Positions 1-8,347 are shown, numbered from the stretch's first letter. The stretch is 64,000 nt of DNA from Bacillus_AD sp047238185 (GCF_047238185.1 NZ_JBDFMI010000001.1:124001-188000); one strand, 5' to 3'. Translations and numbers: made by a program. The notes: generated by a model not told the origin, from the letters alone.

Positions 1-17
1 TTTGGATTGTATATAAA

Positions 18-31
18 TGACTGGTCAGTCA
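18..31. promoter_or_regulatory. Probable TetR-type operator
   Basis: The 14-mer TGACTGGTCAGTCA has perfect 6-bp arms (TGACTG/CAGTCA) around GT. A 12-of-14 match recurs at 245-258 inside the promoter of the RND pump gene. In Bacillus subtilis the homologous pump gene lies next to a TetR repressor gene (yerO), so a repressor gene just upstream of this window is plausible, but that is inference. Confidence 0.6.
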
Positions 32-58
32 TAAGAATAGCTATATACGGTTACCGGT

Positions 59-97
59 TTGGATAATCTATCGGCAGGAAGTTGGCAAATTATCCAA
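59..97. repeat. Inverted repeat in the pump-gene leader region
   Basis: TTGGATAAT (59-67) and ATTATCCAA (89-97) are perfect 9-bp arms around 21 nt. No U-tract follows, so it is not a standard terminator. Its function is unknown. The rest of 98-233 shows no gene. Confidence 0.35.
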
Positions 98-233
98 TCA
101 TCCCAATAATAGGTCGTATATCTTTATTATAGCAAGCTTTTCCTAAAAACACAGCAGAAGATCGCCCTTTTAGGGAATTCATGGGTATTGTGTGAAATAT
201 TTAGAAAAGATAGTGTAATTCGACTCTTTTTGA

Positions 234-262
234 TTGACGATGAATGACTGGTCACTTAACAT
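234..262 (+). promoter_or_regulatory. swrC promoter with an operator in its spacer
   Basis: TTGACG (234-239) and TAACAT (257-262) are separated by 17 bp, a sigma-A-like arrangement. The spacer and -10 edge hold TGACTGGTCACTTA (245-258), which matches the operator at 18-31 at 12 of 14 positions. A repressor bound here would occlude RNA polymerase. Confidence 0.6.
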
Positions 263-312
263 TAATAGTAATTCTGGCTTAAAAGCCAATTTTGAAATTA
301 AAGGGTGTTGAA

Positions 313-3300
313 ATGAATAAGATTATTGGCTTCACATTAAAGAACAAGCTGGCAATGTGGCTTATAACCATTATTGTCGTTGCCGCCGGCCTTTATTCGG
401 GATTGAAGATGAAAATGGAAAGTATTCCCGATATCAGTGTTCCCGTATTGAGTGTATCAACTGTCTATCCAGGAGCGACACCTGCGCAGGTTGATGAAAA
501 GGTATCGCAGCCGATCGAACAGATCGCCCGCAATTTAAGCGGCGTTAAGGATGTTATGGCGACCTCCTACCAAAATGCGTCATCTATCCAGATTCAATAT
601 GAATACGGCAAGAACATGGATGATGCCAAGAACGAAGTGAAAGAAGCATTGGAAGGCATTACACTTCCGGATGATGTAGAAAAATCAAAAATCGATAAAG
701 TCAATATCAATGCATTTCCAATTCTATCATTAAGTATCACGAATGATAAGGAATCATTGGCAGAGCTAACGAAAGACGTGGAAGATGATATTGCGCCTGG
801 CCTTGAGGGAGTGGAGGGTGTATCATCCGTCCAGATTTCCGGCCAGCAAATTGACCAGGTTGAATTGAAATTCAAAGAAGATAAGATGAAGAAGCTCGGT
901 TTATCAGAAGAAACCGTTCAGAATATCATTAAAGGCTCCAATATAAACGTACCTATGGGCCTTTACACCTTTAAGGATAAGGAAAAGGCTGTTCAAGTGA
1001 ACGGTAATATTGTCACTTTGAATGATTTAAAGAACCTTGAAATACCTGTAGTCCCATCTCAGGGCGGCAGCTCTACGCAAACAGGCGATGCCGCCGGCCA
1101 GCAGGCAGGCGCACAGCAGGACAGCCCACAAAGCATGGGCGATGCATCTGCACAGCAAGGGAATACTCAGGCAACCGGGCAAACGATGCCTGGACAGTCT
1201 GGCATCCCGACTGTCAAACTGAGCGATATTGCCGATATCCAGGAAATTGGCAAAGCTGAATCGATTTCACGTACGAACGGCAAGAAGTCAATTGGGATCT
1301 CGATCGTTAAGGCAGTGGATGCAAATACGGTTGATGTAGCTGAAGCGGTCAAAGATAAGGTTAAAGATTATGAAAAATCATATGATGGCCTTGATATTGT
1401 GACTTCATTCGACCAGGCTACGCCAATTCAGGATTCAGTGGAGACAATGTTGAGCAAAGCGGTCTTCGGAGCCATTTTTGCGATGCTGATCATCCTCTTG
1501 TTCCTAAGAGATTTTAAATCAACAATTATTTCAGTTGTATCAATACCGCTATCATTGCTTATTGCGGTTCTGTTGCTGAAGCAGATGGATATTACATTGA
1601 ATATGATGACCCTTGGGGCTATGACAGTTGCCATCGGACGCGTAGTCGATGATTCCATTGTTGTTATTGAGAATATATACAGACGCATGTCCAATAAGGA
1701 TGAGCCTTTAAAAGGCGGAGAATTAATCAAATCCGCCACGAAAGAAATGTTCATTCCGATTATGTCTTCGACCATTGTAACGATTGCTGTATTCCTGCCA
1801 TTGGGCTTGGTAAGCGGCATGGTTGGAGAGCTATTCCTGCCATTTGCATTGACGATGGTATTCTCTCTATTGGCTTCTCTTCTAGTGGCAATTACGATCG
1901 TTCCGATGATGGCCCACATTATGTTTAAAAAAGGTGTCAAGGCGAAACGGGAGAAACACAATCATGGCCGCCTAGCAGGAGCATATAGAAAAACGCTCAA
2001 TTGGGCATTGAACCATAAAATCATCACGAGCGCTATTGCTGTGCTGCTCTTAGTGGGAAGCCTTGCATTGACTCCGCTGATCGGGGTAAGCTTCATTTCC
2101 ATGGGCGATGATAAAATGATGATTGCCACATTTAAGCCAGAGCCTGGTGTAACGATGGAAGAAACGGAAAAAATCGTTACTCAAGCAGAAAAAAAATTAT
2201 TGGACCGCAAACATGTCAATTTGGTACAGCTGTCATTAGGTGCGGGAAGCCCGATGAGTATGGGCGATTCGAACAGTGCCATGTTCTTTGTCAATTATGA
2301 TAAAGACACACCGAATTTTGATAAAGAAAAAGAACAAGTCATTAAAGATGTCCAATCAATGACGGATAAAGGGGAATGGAAATCACAGGATTTCTCCGCT
2401 ACAGGAAGCAGTAATAAAATCGAACTGCAAGTATTCGCCAAGAATATGGATGACCTCGAAAAGACTGTGAAAAAAGTAGAGAACGTCATGAAGAAAAATG
2501 ATGATTTGAAGAAAGTGGATTCAAGCCTTGCCAACACATATGATGAATATACATTTGTGGCTGACCAGGAAAAATTGAGCAAACTGGGTCTGACAGCTGG
2601 CCAGATCTCTATGGCTCTTGCGCCAAGCAAGCAACAGCCTGTTCTGACTACCATTAAAAAAGATGGAAAAGAAATTAATGTATACGTACAAACAGAGAAA
2701 TCCACTTATAATTCGATAGAAGATCTTGAAAATAAAACATTGTCATCACCGCTTGGCGTTCCAGTTAAAGTGAAGGATGTCGCCAAAGTAGAAACCGGCC
2801 AGACTTCTGATACGGTTTCACGGTATAACGGAAAAATCTATGCATCCGTAACCGGTGAATTGAAAGGAAGCGATGTTTCATCTGTTTCCTCCGCATTACA
2901 AAAAGATATTGACCAAATCAAAAAACCATCCGGCGCAAAAATTGATATGGCCGGTGTAACAGCAGATGTGAAGGAATCCTTTACACAGCTTGGTTTGGCT
3001 ATGCTTGCAGCCATTGCGATTGTGTATCTTGTCCTTGTGATTACGTTCGGCGGAGGATTGGCTCCATTCGCTATCTTATTCTCATTGCCGTTTACGGTAA
3101 TCGGTGCATTGGTTGCATTGCTCATCGTAGGGGAAACCATCTCTGTATCGGCTTTAATGGGTGCATTGATGCTGATCGGTATTGTCGTCACGAATGCGAT
3201 TGTGCTGGTTGACCGTGTCATCCATAAGGAGAATGAAGGAATGGACACACGTGAAGCAATATTGGATGCAGGGGTAACCCGTTTACGTCCAATTCTGATG

Positions 3301-3528
3301 ACTGCTATTGCGACAATCGGTGCTTTGCTGCCACTGGCCTTTGGGTTGGAAGGAAGCGGCATTATCTCACAAAGTCTAGGGGTAACCGTTATTGGCGGAT
3401 TGATTTCGTCCACGCTATTAACGTTGCTGATTGTTCCGATTGTCTATGAAACAATTTCAAAGATCATTCATAGAAAATCCCGGAAAAAACAGAAAAAGCA
3501 AAAAAACCAAACAGCAGAAGAAATGTAA
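313..3528 (+). CDS. swrC: RND-family multidrug/lipopeptide exporter (SwrC-like)
   Basis: Large inner-membrane RND transporter of 1071 aa in the AcrB/HAE1 family. It probably exports amphipathic compounds such as surfactin-type lipopeptides, as B. subtilis SwrC (YerP) does. It has the classic order: TM1 near the N-terminus, a large extracytoplasmic loop, a block of TM2-7 from about residue 380, a second loop, and a TM8-12 block. Polar residues in the mid-membrane segment AIGRVVDDSIVVIEN match the proton-relay region. The start is ATG 313 behind AAGGGTG; an in-frame TTG at 292 is possible but has no spaced RBS. Residues about 251-297 form an insert rich in Gln, Gly, Ala and Ser in the first loop, and the C-terminus is very basic. 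The gene is transcribed alone and ends at a strong hairpin. Confidence 0.9.
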   Translation: MNKIIGFTLKNKLAMWLITIIVVAAGLYSGLKMKMESIPDISVPVLSVSTVYPGATPAQVDEKVSQPIEQIARNLSGVKDVMATSYQNASSIQIQYEYGKNMDDAKNEVKEALEGITLPDDVEKSKIDKVNINAFPILSLSITNDKESLAELTKDVEDDIAPGLEGVEGVSSVQISGQQIDQVELKFKEDKMKKLGLSEETVQNIIKGSNINVPMGLYTFKDKEKAVQVNGNIVTLNDLKNLEIPVVPSQGGSSTQTGDAAGQQAGAQQDSPQSMGDASAQQGNTQATGQTMPGQSGIPTVKLSDIADIQEIGKAESISRTNGKKSIGISIVKAVDANTVDVAEAVKDKVKDYEKSYDGLDIVTSFDQATPIQDSVETMLSKAVFGAIFAMLIILLFLRDFKSTIISVVSIPLSLLIAVLLLKQMDITLNMMTLGAMTVAIGRVVDDSIVVIENIYRRMSNKDEPLKGGELIKSATKEMFIPIMSSTIVTIAVFLPLGLVSGMVGELFLPFALTMVFSLLASLLVAITIVPMMAHIMFKKGVKAKREKHNHGRLAGAYRKTLNWALNHKIITSAIAVLLLVGSLALTPLIGVSFISMGDDKMMIATFKPEPGVTMEETEKIVTQAEKKLLDRKHVNLVQLSLGAGSPMSMGDSNSAMFFVNYDKDTPNFDKEKEQVIKDVQSMTDKGEWKSQDFSATGSSNKIELQVFAKNMDDLEKTVKKVENVMKKNDDLKKVDSSLANTYDEYTFVADQEKLSKLGLTAGQISMALAPSKQQPVLTTIKKDGKEINVYVQTEKSTYNSIEDLENKTLSSPLGVPVKVKDVAKVETGQTSDTVSRYNGKIYASVTGELKGSDVSSVSSALQKDIDQIKKPSGAKIDMAGVTADVKESFTQLGLAMLAAIAIVYLVLVITFGGGLAPFAILFSLPFTVIGALVALLIVGETISVSALMGALMLIGIVVTNAIVLVDRVIHKENEGMDTREAILDAGVTRLRPILMTAIATIGALLPLAFGLEGSGIISQSLGVTVIGGLISSTLLTLLIVPIVYETISKIIHRKSRKKQKKQKNQTAEEM

Positions 3529-3531
3529 AAG

Positions 3532-3566
3532 AAATCCCGCCTATGATGGATAGGCGGGATTTTTTC
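3532..3566 (+). terminator. Rho-independent terminator of swrC
   Basis: Perfect 12-bp stem (3532-3543 with 3551-3562), a 7-nt loop and a run of T. It lies between convergent genes and may also slow minus-strand transcripts of the Nudix gene. Confidence 0.9.
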
Positions 3567-3569
3567 CTT

Positions 3570-4202
3570 TTATGTATTCTGTTGTAAATACGCTGCTGTT
3601 TGTTCAATGAATGCTTCGTAGTAGGAAGCTTGGTGCTGGACGAAGTCCTCCCTCTGGATTGTGAGTACAATTGAACTTTGGCTGCAGTCTTCTAGTTGGA
3701 TAAACCCCTCCGCTTGAATAGAATCAACGTTATATTCCCATAAATCCTTGAATGCCTGGAAGGGAGCTTTGATGATTCCTGCTACTTCTTCGTACTGTAA
3801 GCGGAAGGAGGAATTGTCGCCATGGAAAGGGTATAAGTAGACATGGCTCAACTCCCTGTCGATAAAGTCAGGATTGACGATGACATTCTCAAGGACGCCA
3901 AGAGAAATGCACTCATCCAGTCCAATAGACAGCCCCAGCTCCTCATGTACCTCCCTTAGGCCATCGGCAGGGGTTTCGTTTGCCAATAAGTGGCCGGCAG
4001 CCGTTATATCAAGCAATCCTTTATAATCTTTTTTCTGTTCGCTGCGGATTTGCATATAAATAGATGGTTCCTCTTTCAGGCTGCCAATTAGCCAGCAATG
4101 AAAGGTTTCATGCCACAGGCCTCTTTTATGTATTTCTGAACGGGCGGCAGTTCCAACCTGTTCTCTTTCATCATTAAATATTTTTAATAATTCGCTTTCC
4201 AT
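3570..4202 (-). CDS. Nudix hydrolase
   Basis: Nudix-fold pyrophosphohydrolase of 210 aa; the substrate is unknown. The Nudix box reads GHLLANE then REVHEELGL. The stretch between E and RE is six residues rather than the canonical seven, which I recall as a trait of a Bacillus subfamily (HETFHCW near residue 31, then LLDITAAGHLL). The spacing is therefore probably a family feature and not damage. The carboxylates REVHEE that bind the metal are present. The start ATG has AAGGAG upstream. The gene is convergent with swrC and divergent from the glutamine-type ABC operon, and appears monocistronic. IPP-isomerase-like activity cannot be excluded, because that family shares the fold. Confidence 0.85.
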   Translation of the reverse strand: MESELLKIFNDEREQVGTAARSEIHKRGLWHETFHCWLIGSLKEEPSIYMQIRSEQKKDYKGLLDITAAGHLLANETPADGLREVHEELGLSIGLDECISLGVLENVIVNPDFIDRELSHVYLYPFHGDNSSFRLQYEEVAGIIKAPFQAFKDLWEYNVDSIQAEGFIQLEDCSQSSIVLTIQREDFVQHQASYYEAFIEQTAAYLQQNT

Positions 4203-4221
4203 GTTATAATCTCCTTATATT

Positions 4222-4238
4222 TGTAAAATTTTCAATTA
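4222..4238. promoter_or_regulatory. Possible TnrA/GlnR-type site
   Basis: TGTAAAATTTTCAATTA matches 14 of 17 positions of TGTNANAWWWTMTNACA; the left half is intact and the right half is degenerate. TnrA controls glnQHMP in B. subtilis, which makes the site plausible. It lies about 205 bp upstream of glnQ and 20 bp from the Nudix start. In AT-rich DNA such matches also occur by chance. Confidence 0.25.
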
Positions 4239-4368
4239 TATTCTACAATATATATTAAACGACTGTTTATCTTAAAAGATACCTCCATGCTCCTTTTTTA
4301 AAATTGACCGAAAATTTAATTTATTTAAATTCAGTATGAGGCGTATGATCAATTTCAAGATAGTTACA

Positions 4369-4389
4369 ACACCCGGTCCAAAAGGGTGT
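4369..4389 (+). other. Small hairpin in the glnQ leader
   Basis: ACACCC (4369-4374) pairs with GGGTGT (4384-4389) around a 9-nt loop. No U-tract follows, so it is not an evident terminator. It lies about 50 nt upstream of the glnQ RBS. I see no T-box or known riboswitch in 4203-4442. Confidence 0.3.
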
Positions 4390-4442
4390 GTAATAAATAG
4401 CAAGTCTACCATATTAATATGAACAGAGGCAGGGGGAACAGG

Positions 4443-5171
4443 ATGATTGTATTTGATAAAGTCAATAAATTCTACGGGGATTTCCAAGTACTGAAGGATA
4501 TAAATCTCTCAATAAAGAAGGGCGAAGTGGTTGTCATCATCGGGCCTTCAGGCTCCGGGAAAAGCACCTTGCTCCGCTGCATCAATCATTTGGAAACGAT
4601 CACCGATGGGTCATTGACCGTGAACGGGTTGGCTGTCAATGATAAAAAGACAGATATCAATAAACTCCGGAAGAACATCGGGATGGTCTTTCAGCACTTC
4701 TATTTATATCCCCATAAGACAGTATTGCAGAATATTACGCTCGCCCCCATGAAAGTGCTCGGAAAATCGAGGGAAGAAGCAGAACGGACAGCCCACGCCT
4801 ACCTTGAAAAAGTGGGTATCCCGGATAAAGCGAATTCGTTCCCCTCCCAATTGTCCGGCGGCCAGCAGCAACGTGTCGCTATTGCCCGGGGGCTGGCTAT
4901 GAACCCGGAAATCATGCTTTTTGATGAGCCGACATCCGCGCTTGACCCGGAAATGATCGGAGAAGTGCTGGATGTTATGAAAGCGCTGGCAAAGGAAGGG
5001 ATGACAATGGTAGTTGTCACACATGAAATGGGCTTCGCAAAAGAAGTGGCAGACCGGATTATCTTTATAGACCAAGGAAGTATTTTAGAGGATGAAACAC
5101 CGGCTGAATTCTATTCGAATCCGAAGGAAGAGAGGGCCCGTTTATTTCTCAGCCGTATATTAAACCATTAA
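4443..5171 (+). CDS. glnQ: Polar amino acid ABC transporter ATPase
   Basis: ATP-binding subunit (242 aa) of a type-3 amino acid importer of the GlnQ/HisP class, acting on the cytoplasmic face. The Walker A motif is GPSGSGKST near residue 34. The ABC signature LSGGQQQR and Walker B IMLFDEPTSALD follow, then the switch histidine in VVVTHEMGFA. I take ATG 4443 as the start because AGGGGG lies 6 nt upstream and the resulting length equals that usual for the family. An upstream in-frame ATG at 4419 lacks an RBS. It is the first gene of a four-gene operon with the binding protein and two permeases. Glutamine is the substrate by gene order only; other polar amino acids are possible. Confidence 0.93.
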   Translation: MIVFDKVNKFYGDFQVLKDINLSIKKGEVVVIIGPSGSGKSTLLRCINHLETITDGSLTVNGLAVNDKKTDINKLRKNIGMVFQHFYLYPHKTVLQNITLAPMKVLGKSREEAERTAHAYLEKVGIPDKANSFPSQLSGGQQQRVAIARGLAMNPEIMLFDEPTSALDPEMIGEVLDVMKALAKEGMTMVVVTHEMGFAKEVADRIIFIDQGSILEDETPAEFYSNPKEERARLFLSRILNH

Positions 5172-5190
5172 ACAGAATGAGGGGGATTTT

Positions 5191-6009
5191 ATGAAATTAT
5201 CAAAGAAGTTCATGTCCATTGCCATCATATCCATGCTGGCGATTATGCTGCTGTCCGCATGCGGAGTAGCCAAAGACGATAAGGCTAACGGCGAAAGCGA
5301 TAATAAAGATGGAGGCAAAACAATCACATTCGGCGTCAAGAATGACACGCGCCTATTCGGCCTGAAAGACCCTTCGACTGGAAAAGTGGAAGGCTTTGAT
5401 ATCGATATGGCTAATGAATTGGCGAAGCGTATGTATGGCGATGATGTAAAAGTGAATTTAAAAGAAGTAACTTCAAAGACTCGGATTCCGATGCTGCAGA
5501 ACGGTTCCATCGATGCAATCATCGCGACGATGACGATTACAGATGAACGTAAAAAAGAAGTCGATTTTACGGATGTCTATTTTAAAGCAGGACAATCGCT
5601 GCTTGTGAAAAAAGGCAGCAAAATTAAAAGCATCAAAGATTTAAATAAAGACACAACGGTACTTGCGGTCAAGGGATCCACATCGACAACCAATATCCGC
5701 GCGAAAGCAAAAGACGCACCAGTGCTTGAATTCGAAAACTATGCGGAAGCGTTCACTGCCCTTAAGGCCGGTAAAGGGGATGCTTTGACTACTGATGATG
5801 CCATCCTTTATGGCATGGCCGATGAGGATCCTAAGTATCACTTAGTCGGCGGCCAGTTTACGGATGAGCCGTATGGCATTGCTGTGAAAAAGGGAAACAA
5901 AGACCTTCAGGAAAAGTTGAACAAGGCACTCAAAGAGATGAAGGATGACGGAACTTACGATGAAATCCATGATAAATGGATTAAGAAAGATCTTTCAAGC
6001 GAAGGCTGA
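5191..6009 (+). CDS. glnH: Amino acid ABC transporter substrate-binding lipoprotein
   Basis: Extracytoplasmic family-3 solute-binding protein of 272 aa. The N-terminus has a basic start, a hydrophobic core and the lipobox LSAC, predicting lipidation at Cys24 after signal peptidase II cleavage. A charged, low-complexity linker follows. The mature domain has the typical GFDIDMANELAKR segment and the repeated DAIIATMTIT/R pattern that contacts the ligand amino and carboxyl groups. It lies 19 nt after glnQ with AGGGGG as RBS. A weak hairpin after the gene separates it from the permeases. Ligand identity (glutamine, glutamate or another polar amino acid) cannot be read from the sequence. Confidence 0.92.
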   Translation: MKLSKKFMSIAIISMLAIMLLSACGVAKDDKANGESDNKDGGKTITFGVKNDTRLFGLKDPSTGKVEGFDIDMANELAKRMYGDDVKVNLKEVTSKTRIPMLQNGSIDAIIATMTITDERKKEVDFTDVYFKAGQSLLVKKGSKIKSIKDLNKDTTVLAVKGSTSTTNIRAKAKDAPVLEFENYAEAFTALKAGKGDALTTDDAILYGMADEDPKYHLVGGQFTDEPYGIAVKKGNKDLQEKLNKALKEMKDDGTYDEIHDKWIKKDLSSEG

Positions 6010-6034
6010 CCATCCGTTTAAAAATATTATAAGC

Positions 6035-6076
6035 AGTCGTATTGGCTGAAAGATTTTTGGCTGATACGGCTTTTTT
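6035..6076 (+). terminator. Attenuator between glnH and glnM
   Basis: AGTCGTAT (6035-6042) pairs with ATACGGCT (6064-6071), with one G-U, around a 21-nt loop and is followed by six T. A leaky terminator here would give more ATPase and binding protein than permease. Confidence 0.55.
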
Positions 6077-6115
6077 CACTAGTCATTTAGAATGGTTGGT
6101 AAAGGAGTGGACAAT

Positions 6116-6772
6116 TTGATCGATTTTTCAGTGCTGACCAACAACTGGGATGCCTATTTGTCAGGATTTTATTATACGCTGAAGTGCAGCATAATTGCGC
6201 TTGTCTGCAGTTTTCTGTTGGGAGCCCTGCTTGCTGTCTTCAGGATTGCTCCTATAAAGCTATTGAATTGGATTGGGACAGCATACGTGGAGTTTTTCCG
6301 CAATATTCCTATTTTGATTATCATATTTTTTATTTATATCGGGCTACCGACAATCGGAATTACATTACAAGGATTTGCTTCAGGGACAATCGGCTTGATC
6401 ATCTATACTTCTGCTTTTATAGCGGAAGCCATCAGAGCAGGGATCATGGCCGTTCCGAAAGGGCAGATGGAAGCGGCTCGTTCATCCGGCCTGACGTATA
6501 ATCAGGCGATGAAGATCATCATCCTTCCTCAGGCAATTAAGATCGTTATACCGGCTTTAGGAAACCAATTCCTGAATCTGGTTAAGAATTCCTCTATTTT
6601 AACGGTAGTGGCAGGATTGGATTTGATGTATGCCGGTGATTTAATTGCTAACTCTACATTTAAGACATTTGATACGTATATATTCGTTGCGCTATTTTAC
6701 CTTGTCCTGACAATTCCTTTAAATTTTTTCGTTATTTATCTGGAGAAACGCTTTGGAAGGGAAGGGGTGTGA
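6116..6772 (+). CDS. glnM: Amino acid ABC transporter permease
   Basis: Integral membrane permease (218 aa) of the HisM/GlnP family, one half of the importer channel. Several hydrophobic helices are visible. The cytoplasmic EAA loop reads EAARSSGLTYNQAMKIIILPQA near residues 117-138, the contact site for the ATPase. The best start is TTG 6116: AAAGGAG lies 8 nt upstream. An in-frame ATG at 6092 precedes that RBS and is unlikely. The gene follows an attenuator hairpin and ends 5 nt before glnP. Confidence 0.9.
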   Translation: MIDFSVLTNNWDAYLSGFYYTLKCSIIALVCSFLLGALLAVFRIAPIKLLNWIGTAYVEFFRNIPILIIIFFIYIGLPTIGITLQGFASGTIGLIIYTSAFIAEAIRAGIMAVPKGQMEAARSSGLTYNQAMKIIILPQAIKIVIPALGNQFLNLVKNSSILTVVAGLDLMYAGDLIANSTFKTFDTYIFVALFYLVLTIPLNFFVIYLEKRFGREGV

Positions 6773-6777
6773 ACTGA

Positions 6778-7431
6778 ATGGATTTTGCAGGAGCTTTAAC
6801 AGGTGCACATTTTACATTTTTGCTGCAAGGATTCGGTATTACGCTGAAGGTGGCATTCATTTCGATTGTGCTTAGTTTCCTTATTGGAGGCGTTGTGGCC
6901 ATCTTGCGCTATGCCAAGATTCCGGTCGTATCGCAGGTAATGGCAGTGATAGTGGACATTATCCGTAACCTTCCTTTATTATTGATTATCTTCTTTACGT
7001 ATTTTGGTTTGCCTGAGATTCTGGGATATAGCCTCGACATTACGTTCGCGGCAATCGCCGCCTTGACGGTCTTTGAGTCTGCCATGATTTCGGAAGTAAT
7101 AAGGAGCGGGCTGAACAGCATTGAAAAAGGTCAAATAGAAGCCGGCCGCTCATCCGGATTATCCTATGTGCAGACATTATGGCATATTATTTTACCACAG
7201 GCACTTAAGAGGATGGTGCCTCCAATCGTCAGCCAATTCATTTCCTTATTGAAGGATACAAGCCTTGCAGTCGTGATCGCATTGCCTGAGCTGACGCATA
7301 ATGCCCAGATCATAAACGCCCGCAACAGCCAATACGTCATTCCGATCTTTTTGACGGCAATGCTTATGTATTTCGTTGTCAACTACGCCTTATCGCTGGT
7401 GGCGCGCAAGCTTGAATTGAAACGTGCTTAA
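6778..7431 (+). CDS. glnP: Amino acid ABC transporter permease
   Basis: Second permease subunit (217 aa) of the same importer and a paralogue of glnM. It carries the EAA-type loop EAGRSSGLSYVQTLW followed by HIILPQALKRM, and hydrophobic helices at the N-terminus, centre and C-terminus. The start ATG lies 5 nt after the glnM stop, with AGGGGTG as RBS, so translational coupling is likely. The operon ends at a strong terminator directly after the stop codon. Confidence 0.92.
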   Translation: MDFAGALTGAHFTFLLQGFGITLKVAFISIVLSFLIGGVVAILRYAKIPVVSQVMAVIVDIIRNLPLLLIIFFTYFGLPEILGYSLDITFAAIAALTVFESAMISEVIRSGLNSIEKGQIEAGRSSGLSYVQTLWHIILPQALKRMVPPIVSQFISLLKDTSLAVVIALPELTHNAQIINARNSQYVIPIFLTAMLMYFVVNYALSLVARKLELKRA

Positions 7432-7465
7432 AAAACAAACTCTCTATATTTGAGTTTGTTTTTCT
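7431..7465 (+). terminator. Terminator of the glnQHMP operon
   Basis: AAAAACAAACTC (7431-7442) pairs perfectly with GAGTTTGTTTTT (7452-7463) around a 9-nt loop, with more T after. The stem starts at the last base of the glnP stop codon. The DNA from here to 7648 shows no gene. Confidence 0.85.
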
Positions 7466-7648
7466 TTTTCCCAAGCAAATATACCAAATCAGTTATATTC
7501 TATAAGGTGTGAATCTTGCGAATTTGGCAGCTATCCGTTAAAATCATTCATGATTTATCTAAATGGCCATAGGAAAGAATGGTTGGTTTTTCATGATCGC
7601 TGTTAAGCTGGGAAGATAGAGGATTTTAAGCAGAAAAAGTGTATTTAT

Positions 7649-7664
7649 ATACCCTTTAGGGTAT
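7649..7664. promoter_or_regulatory. CstR/CsoR-type operator 1
   Basis: ATACCCTTTAGGGTAT has perfect 7-bp arms (ATACCCT/AGGGTAT) around TT. It lies 45 bp upstream of the rhodanese-like gene and next to TATGATATAAA, which can serve as a -10 region. A related copy at 8400-8415 precedes the second sulfur unit. G/C-tract dyads of this form are typical of the CsoR/RcnR family. The cognate gene lies directly downstream. Confidence 0.75.
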
Positions 7665-7709
7665 GATATAAACATAAGGTGATTCCTTAAAGTGCAAGGG
7701 GCTGATATA

Positions 7710-8081
7710 ATGACATATATTCTTATTTTATTGGGGATTGCGATCCTGTTCGTGGCATATTCACGATATGTGCCGGTTACGGGGGTGCGTTGCAAGAGCA
7801 TAAATGCAACGATGCAAGAGTCTTCCCCAGTGGTGGTGGATTTAAGGGACTATAATGAGTCTTTTAAGAAGCCGCTGAAAGGAACAATCAATATTCCTGT
7901 TGCCTATATTAAAAGACATTATCAGGATATCCCTGAGAAAAAGGTACATGTTGTGGCAACAGATAAAATAGAAAAGAACATGGGTGTTCGGTTGCTGCGG
8001 AAAGAGGGATTCAAGGTAGTATCATATTCAATTGAAAATTGCCCTTGCGGCAAAGATCAATTAATCTCAGCAGGAGGCTAA
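7710..8081 (+). CDS. Membrane-anchored rhodanese-like protein, degenerate active site
   Basis: Protein of 123 aa with one N-terminal transmembrane segment (about residues 3-19) and a rhodanese-like domain starting near VVVDLRDY. Where active rhodaneses have a catalytic Cys loop, this protein reads VVATDKIEKN and has no Cys, so sulfur transfer at the usual site is unlikely. Cysteines remain at GVRCKS just after the membrane segment and in the C-terminal NCPCGKD. The start is ATG 7710 with AAGGGG upstream; the in-frame GTG at 7692 precedes the RBS. It is first in a two-gene unit with the persulfide sensor and has its own operator. It may be a membrane scaffold or redox thiol partner for the sulfur-handling enzymes downstream; that role is inference. 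Confidence 0.75.
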   Translation: MTYILILLGIAILFVAYSRYVPVTGVRCKSINATMQESSPVVVDLRDYNESFKKPLKGTINIPVAYIKRHYQDIPEKKVHVVATDKIEKNMGVRLLRKEGFKVVSYSIENCPCGKDQLISAGG

Positions 8082-8086
8082 GAACT

Positions 8087-8347
8087 ATGGATTATGATAA
8101 TTCAGTCAAAAATAGAGTAAAGCGTATCGAAGGCCAGTTGCGCGGCATATTGCGGATGATGGAAGAAAACAAGGACTGTAAAGAGGTCATTACACAATTG
8201 TCGGCTACCCGATCTGCCATTGACCGTACGATCGGAGTGGTTGTAAGCTCTAACTTAGTGGAGTGCGTTCAAAATGCTGAAGCAAAAGGGAACGATACAG
8301 AAGCATTGGTAAAAGAAGCAGTCAATTTATTGGTGAAAAGCAGATAG
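8087..8347 (+). CDS. cstR: CsoR-family persulfide-sensing repressor (CstR-like)
   Basis: Small all-helical repressor of 86 aa, equivalent by position to B. subtilis YrkD. Counted from ATG 8087 (RBS AGGAGG), cysteines fall at residues 31 and 60. These are the reactive pair of Staphylococcus aureus CstR, which forms di- to tetrasulfide bridges with persulfides. The residue that is His in copper-sensing CsoR is Asn56 here (NLVEC), which argues against copper binding. The N-terminal RVKRIEGQLRGI is the family hallmark. The gene starts 5 nt after the rhodanese-like gene and ends in a terminator whose stem overlaps its stop. Two dyads in this window, at 7649 and 8400, are its probable operators. 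Confidence 0.88.
   Translation: MDYDNSVKNRVKRIEGQLRGILRMMEENKDCKEVITQLSATRSAIDRTIGVVVSSNLVECVQNAEAKGNDTEALVKEAVNLLVKSR

Noticed and set aside
1428..3413. Several long minus-strand open frames inside swrC
   Set aside because: They lie wholly within a well-supported gene, have no RBS, and their translations are the biased Ser/Ile-rich patterns expected of antisense reading.
3570..4202. Nudix box judged broken because one residue is missing between E and RE
   Set aside because: The same spacing is recalled in related Bacillus proteins and all metal-binding carboxylates remain.
4203..4442. T-box or riboswitch upstream of the glnQ-type operon
   Set aside because: No T-box sequence, specifier loop or antiterminator/terminator pair; only one short hairpin without a U-tract.
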